From Campylobacterales bacterium (lineage in GTDB: Bacteria > Campylobacterota > Campylobacteria > Campylobacterales > Nitratiruptoraceae), in the NCBI GenBank assembly GCA_027065825.1, contig JAMONM010000031.1, forward strand, positions 1-45,406: 45,406 bases of DNA. The letters run 5' to 3'. A program made the translations under genes and the position numbers. Below are positions 42,384 through 45,406 of this stretch, piece by piece (position 1 is the first letter of the stretch; every line of letters begins with the position of its first letter). The notes under the pieces are model-generated. The model made no database searches, was not told the DNA's origin, and worked only from the letters and a program-made list of their open reading frames with translations.

Positions 42384-42756
42384 CTACGATCTTTATAAAA
42401 AGATTTATCAGCTGTATTGTCTCTCTATCCATAGCGGGTACTCTCTTTTTATACTTGTATCTTCCGAGCCTTTTGACCAGTTCCTCGAATATTTCCAGAC
42501 TCCTATCGTCGTAAATAAGCTCTCTGCCGTATTTTGTAATTTTATAAGCGGCTCTTTTGGAGTCTTTAAAATCGAGCTCTTTCAACTCTTTTATCATCAT
42601 TTTTTTTTCATCAATCCTCTTTTTAAATAGCAAAACAAAAAGCTTATAAAATAAAAACGCAAAAGCGAAAAATCCCAAAAGGAGCGCCGCAAGATATGCG
42701 AAAAAGGAAAAATCGGGAATTTCCAACAAAGGTTTGATATCTCTTAACTCAGACAT
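42376..42756 (-). CDS. Small membrane protein of the Bat operon (DUF4381-like position)
   Basis: 126 residues: one membrane helix (about 18-42) followed by a basic cytosolic domain (KRAAYKITKYGRELIYDDRS and a C-terminal helix). No catalytic motif is seen. By position between DUF58 and BatA it corresponds to the small single-span proteins (DUF4381 class) of other MoxR operons; I cannot confirm family membership. It starts within the DUF58 stop (TAATG) and overlaps batA by 8 bases, so it is tightly coupled. Confidence 0.75.
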   Translation of the reverse strand: MSELRDIKPLLEIPDFSFFAYLAALLLGFFAFAFLFYKLFVLLFKKRIDEKKMMIKELKELDFKDSKRAAYKITKYGRELIYDDRSLEIFEELVKRLGRYKYKKRVPAMDRETIQLINLFIKIVDE

Positions 42757-43580
42757 TATCCGAAAAACCTTAACAGTTTCGCAAAAGGCTTGTCATGGGT
42801 ATAGATTTTCAAAAATCTGATTCCGGCTTTTTTTAGATGTTCGTAAAGTTCGAAATCTCTTTTTTTGAGCTCTTTTTTATAGTTGCTCACTACCCTCGAA
42901 TCTAGATCCATCGTCATACTCTCCCTGCCGCCAGGATCGAGCAACGTCACAAACCCTAGTTCGGGAGGGGACTCTTCCATTTCGTCTCTGACGATCACCG
43001 CGACTACCTCATGCTTTCTAGCCAACACTCTCATATCCGAAAAATCGAGAAAATCCGCCAAAACAAATATCAAAGAGCGTCTTTTTATCCTAAAGAGCCT
43101 CTCGATCATGACATCGTAATTCCCCGTTTTTCCCAAAGGGGAAAAACTCCCCATACTTTCGCAAAACCTCGTAACGCCCGCAGAACTTTTTGTGGGCTTG
43201 AAAAAACCGTACTCCCTATCGGCAAAAATAAATCCGCAAAATCTGTCTCTGTTTTTAATCGCCGAAAATCCTATCAGCGCCGCGATATAGACCATCTGAT
43301 CCCTCTTGAGAACTCTGGATCCGAAATAGGTTCCCCCGTCCAACATCGCGGCCAATACTACGTTTAATTCCCTTTCTTCTTTGAATATTTTCACATAAGG
43401 CTTTTGCAGTTTTGCACTAATTAACCAATCTATCTTTTTTACGTCGTCGCCGTATTGATACTCTCTGAGCTCTACAAAATCGAATCCCTCTCCACGAAAA
43501 ATCGAGGGATTGTTTCCGGGAATCTCGCTAAAAACCTTTCTTTTGGCCTTTATAATCAGTTTTTTTACGCTCTTTTCCAA
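42756..43580 (-). CDS. DUF58 domain protein
   Basis: 274 residues with the DUF58 signature EYQYGDDVKKIDWLISAKLQKPYVKIFKEE (about residues 38-67) and a degenerate VWA-like fold after it (VVLAAMLDGGTYFG, SLIFVLADFLDFSD). It is a soluble partner of MoxR-type ATPases in Bat operons, with no membrane segment here. It starts 9 bases after moxR and ends within the ATG of the next gene. Its biochemical role is not known from sequence. Confidence 0.87.
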   Translation of the reverse strand: MEKSVKKLIIKAKRKVFSEIPGNNPSIFRGEGFDFVELREYQYGDDVKKIDWLISAKLQKPYVKIFKEERELNVVLAAMLDGGTYFGSRVLKRDQMVYIAALIGFSAIKNRDRFCGFIFADREYGFFKPTKSSAGVTRFCESMGSFSPLGKTGNYDVMIERLFRIKRRSLIFVLADFLDFSDMRVLARKHEVVAVIVRDEMEESPPELGFVTLLDPGGRESMTMDLDSRVVSNYKKELKKRDFELYEHLKKAGIRFLKIYTHDKPFAKLLRFFG

Positions 43581-43589
43581 TATCTTCCC

Positions 43590-44537
43590 TTACGGAATAG
43601 GAACGTTTTTTAAAATCTCTTCCACAAGTTGGTCGCTGTTTATCTCCTCCGCCTCGGCTTCATAGCTCAAAATCAGTCTATGCCGCAAAACCTCTTTGGC
43701 TATATAGGCGATCTCCAGCGGCGTAACGTGATCGAGACCTCTTATATATGCCAAAGCTTTGGAAGCTTTGTACATATCTATGGTGGCTCTAGGACTGGCG
43801 CCGTACATAATGTGAGATTTTATGTGATTTAGACCGTATGATTCGGGCTCTCTAGTGGCAAAAACCAGATCGACTATGTACTCTTCGAGCTCTTTGTCTA
43901 TATGAACCTTTTTAACGGACTCTTTCAATTTGCGTAAATCCTCTTTTGAGGCTACGGGCTCTATCTCTTCGAATGATTCGTTTGCCACCCTTTGGGCTAT
44001 ACGCAGCTCCTCCTCTTTGGTATTGTAGCTTACTACCGTTTTCAACATAAATCTGTCCAACTGAGCCTCGGGAAGCTCATAGGCGCCTTCGCTCTCAACC
44101 GGATTTTGAGTCGCCATAACCAAAAAAGGGGACTCTATAGCAAAACTCCTCTCTCCTATGGTAACCTGCCTCTCTTGCATAACCTCCAACAGCGCCGACT
44201 GTACCTTCGCAGGCGCCCTGTTTATCTCATCCGCCAGCAAAAGATTCGTAAAGACCGGGCCTTTTTTGATTCTAAATTCGTTTTTGACAGGATCGTAAAT
44301 CTCCGTACCGGTAATGTCGCTAGGCAAAAGATCGGGCGTAAACTGGACTCTTTTGAAATTTAACCCCAAACTCTTGGCAAGAGCGTTAACGGTAGTCGTT
44401 TTCGCCAAGCCTGGCACACCTTCCAAAAGAATATGCCCTTCGCACAAAAGACCTATTAAAAGACTCTCTATCATCCTCTCTTGACCGATTACTACTTTTT
44501 GGACCTCTTGTTTTATTCTTGCTACGATTTCGTTCAT
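43590..44537 (-). CDS. moxR: MoxR-family AAA+ ATPase
   Basis: 315 residues: Walker A GVPGLAKTT (about 40-48), Walker B LLLADEINRAP, sensor 1 MATQNPVESEG and the C-terminal lid with YGASPRATIDM (sensor 2 Arg). This chaperone-like ATPase acts on VWA-domain proteins and heads the operon moxR-DUF58-small protein-batA-batB/C-batD. AGGA lies about 12 bases before the ATG. The -10 is at 44566-44571 on the minus strand. Confidence 0.93.
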   Translation of the reverse strand: MNEIVARIKQEVQKVVIGQERMIESLLIGLLCEGHILLEGVPGLAKTTTVNALAKSLGLNFKRVQFTPDLLPSDITGTEIYDPVKNEFRIKKGPVFTNLLLADEINRAPAKVQSALLEVMQERQVTIGERSFAIESPFLVMATQNPVESEGAYELPEAQLDRFMLKTVVSYNTKEEELRIAQRVANESFEEIEPVASKEDLRKLKESVKKVHIDKELEEYIVDLVFATREPESYGLNHIKSHIMYGASPRATIDMYKASKALAYIRGLDHVTPLEIAYIAKEVLRHRLILSYEAEAEEINSDQLVEEILKNVPIP

Positions 44538-44565
44538 GCAATCTCCAGGATGGATAGTTAAAAAA

Positions 44566-44571
44566 ATTATA
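44566..44571 (-). promoter_or_regulatory. -10 box of the moxR/Bat operon
   Basis: TATAAT on the minus strand, about 30 bases before the moxR ATG at 44537. No good -35 is seen. It lies between the end of mscL and moxR, so the Bat operon seems to be transcribed separately. Confidence 0.5.
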
Positions 44572-44610
44572 AAACAAAGAGGCTTTGAAGCGCCTTGAGA
44601 GGTTCGGATA

Positions 44611-44630
44611 TATTAAAACGCCTACTGGCG
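44611..44630 (-). terminator. Terminator overlapping the mscL stop codon
   Basis: On the minus strand CGCC-AGTA-GGCG (44619-44630) is followed by TTTTAATA. The stem includes the mscL stop codon and is short (4 bp, extendable by A-T pairs), so it is probably a modest terminator. Confidence 0.5.
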
Positions 44631-45065
44631 AGTTTTACAGTATGGGCATATTTTGGCGGCAATAGGAACGGACATGGCGCATTCGGGACAGTTTTTATGG
44701 GTAGGCTCGGAAGGAGCTTCGCGCTCCTCTTTTTTTAATCTGTTATACCCTTTGATAAACAAAAATACCACAAAACCCAAAATCAAAAAAGATATAAAAT
44801 CGTTTATAAAGAGCCCATATTTTATAGCCGGAGCGCCGGCGTCGCCGAGTTCTTTTAAAGAGGCGTACTCCTTTCCGTCGAGAGCTATAAAAAGATTGGA
44901 AAAATCTATATTGCCTAGCAATTGACCTATAGGAGGCATAACAACGTTGTTTACGAAAGATTTAACTACGGTAGCAAAAGCGGCACCGAATATAAAACCA
45001 ATCGCCATATCTACGGCGTTTCCTTTTATAAGAAAAGTTTTAAACTCTTTAAAAAATCCTTTCAT
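44622..45065 (-). CDS. mscL: Large-conductance mechanosensitive channel with C-terminal zinc ribbon
   Basis: 147 residues. The MscL core includes GNAVDMAIGFIFGAAFATVV (TM1, about 15-40), the VNNVVMPPIGQLLG loop and TM2 (about 83-105, FINDFISFLILGFVVFLFI). After a charged linker a CPEC-x10-CPYC pair (Cys126/129/140/143) forms a probable zinc ribbon in place of the usual C-terminal helix bundle. The channel opens at lytic membrane tension to release solutes. It has its own promoter and sits just after an rRNA operon. Confidence 0.93.
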   Translation of the reverse strand: MKGFFKEFKTFLIKGNAVDMAIGFIFGAAFATVVKSFVNNVVMPPIGQLLGNIDFSNLFIALDGKEYASLKELGDAGAPAIKYGLFINDFISFLILGFVVFLFIKGYNRLKKEEREAPSEPTHKNCPECAMSVPIAAKICPYCKTRQ

Positions 45066-45096
45066 CTCATACCCTTTTTATAAATATCACAAAATA

Positions 45097-45125
45097 ATTA
45101 TAACAAAAAAATTAAGTTTTGTCAC
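45097..45125 (-). promoter_or_regulatory. sigma70 promoter of mscL
   Basis: On the minus strand a GTGACA -35 (45120-45125) and TATAAT -10 (45097-45102) are spaced by 17 bases, 32 bases before the mscL ATG. An exact tandem 9-bp repeat GTATTAATA (45135-45152) lies just upstream of the -35. Confidence 0.6.
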
Positions 45126-45293
45126 AAAAAAGAGGTATTAATAGTATTAATATATGAGAGTAAAAATAAAACGAATAGTATCAGCTTCTCGACTCTGTAA
45201 AATTTACATCGATGCTTATTTTGAACGAAATTTCGAATAAAGTTTTAATATGAAGTTTTTTACGTAAGTTAATCGGAGCAAAAAACCTTCGGA

Positions 45294-45406
45294 CCGGCGC
45301 CGACCTACTTTTCCACGCCCGAGGGGCGCAGTATCATCAGCGATGCGGAGCTTAGCTTCTAGGTTCGAAATGGAGCTAGGCGTTTCCTCCGCTCTATAGG
45401 CACCGG
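45294..45406 (-). rRNA. rrf: 5S ribosomal RNA (possibly missing 1-3 bases at the 5' end)
   Basis: The minus strand reads CCGGTGCCTATAGAGCGGAG near the 5' end (45387-45406) and ends GTGGAAAAGTAGGTCGGCGCCGG (3' end near 45294). The two ends pair as helix I (45399-45406 with 45294-45301), and internal stretches such as CTCCATTTCGAACCTAGAAG are the conserved 5S loop B/C region. The length of 113 bases is close to the usual 115-120. It is the last gene of an rRNA operon lying to the right of the window; T6 follows the 3' end at 45280-45286. Confidence 0.93.

Noticed and set aside
44538-44621. Small gene or tRNA between moxR and mscL
   Set aside because: Too AT-rich, with no coding frame or tRNA elements; it holds only a -10 box, a ribosome site and the mscL terminator.
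45066-45293. Possible tRNA between mscL and the 5S gene
   Set aside because: No cloverleaf, no GGTTCRANTCC-like T arm and no CCA end; the stretch is AT-rich promoter and spacer DNA.

Overview
The window looks like a chromosomal segment of a Campylobacterota (epsilonproteobacterial) organism, probably a free-living, respiring, vent-type lineage. This rests on a single fused CcsBA-type cytochrome c synthase of over 1000 residues, TATAAT -10 boxes often without a clear -35, many TTG/GTG starts, AT-rich intergenic DNA, and a characteristic order of housekeeping genes (infB-rbfA-rimP-ribD, a ferredoxin-ppx pair, a MoxR/DUF58/Bat operon). I cannot fix the genus from sequence alone. There are no insertion sequences, CRISPR arrays or tRNAs.

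Region A (1-11.9 kb, + strand) is a respiratory locus. After the tail of a multiheme cytochrome and a strong terminator come an NHL beta-propeller lipoprotein, a tetraheme cytochrome, a PpiC/SurA-type prolyl isomerase, a large outer-membrane beta-barrel, a second NHL beta-propeller, a roughly 12-heme cytochrome with unusual CX12CH and CX4CH motifs, a small secreted protein and a CcsBA heme lyase. This set (barrel, secreted multiheme cytochromes, propellers and isomerase) is what I would expect of an outer-membrane electron conduit or an extracellular cytochrome-filament locus, as known in metal-reducing bacteria. Region B (12.0-18.4 kb) holds two convergent Sel1-repeat paralogues and a minus-strand operon. 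That operon encodes a NapC/NrfH-type quinol dehydrogenase, a triheme and a dodecaheme membrane-anchored cytochrome, two Ig-like/7-8-heme secreted cytochromes and one of the Sel1 proteins, 34 predicted hemes in all. Regions A and B together could carry electrons from menaquinol, across the periplasm, through the barrel, to an outside acceptor. That route is inference.

Region C (18.9-30.6 kb, minus strand) is a long, tightly packed housekeeping run, probably one operon: nadA, nadC, a DHH phosphoesterase, an M23 endopeptidase, lpxC, tsaB-like, thrB, ylxR, infB, rbfA, rimP, ribD, ubiE/menG. Region D (30.7-35.5 kb, + strand) has plsY-folB, an OmpR-type two-component system, and ferredoxin-ppx/gppA. 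Region E has bamA (minus) and tyrA (+) diverging from a short promoter region. Region F (38.7-44.5 kb, minus) is a MoxR-DUF58-BatA-BatB/C-BatD (aerotolerance-type) operon. The window ends with mscL and the 5S rRNA of an rRNA operon, both on the minus strand.
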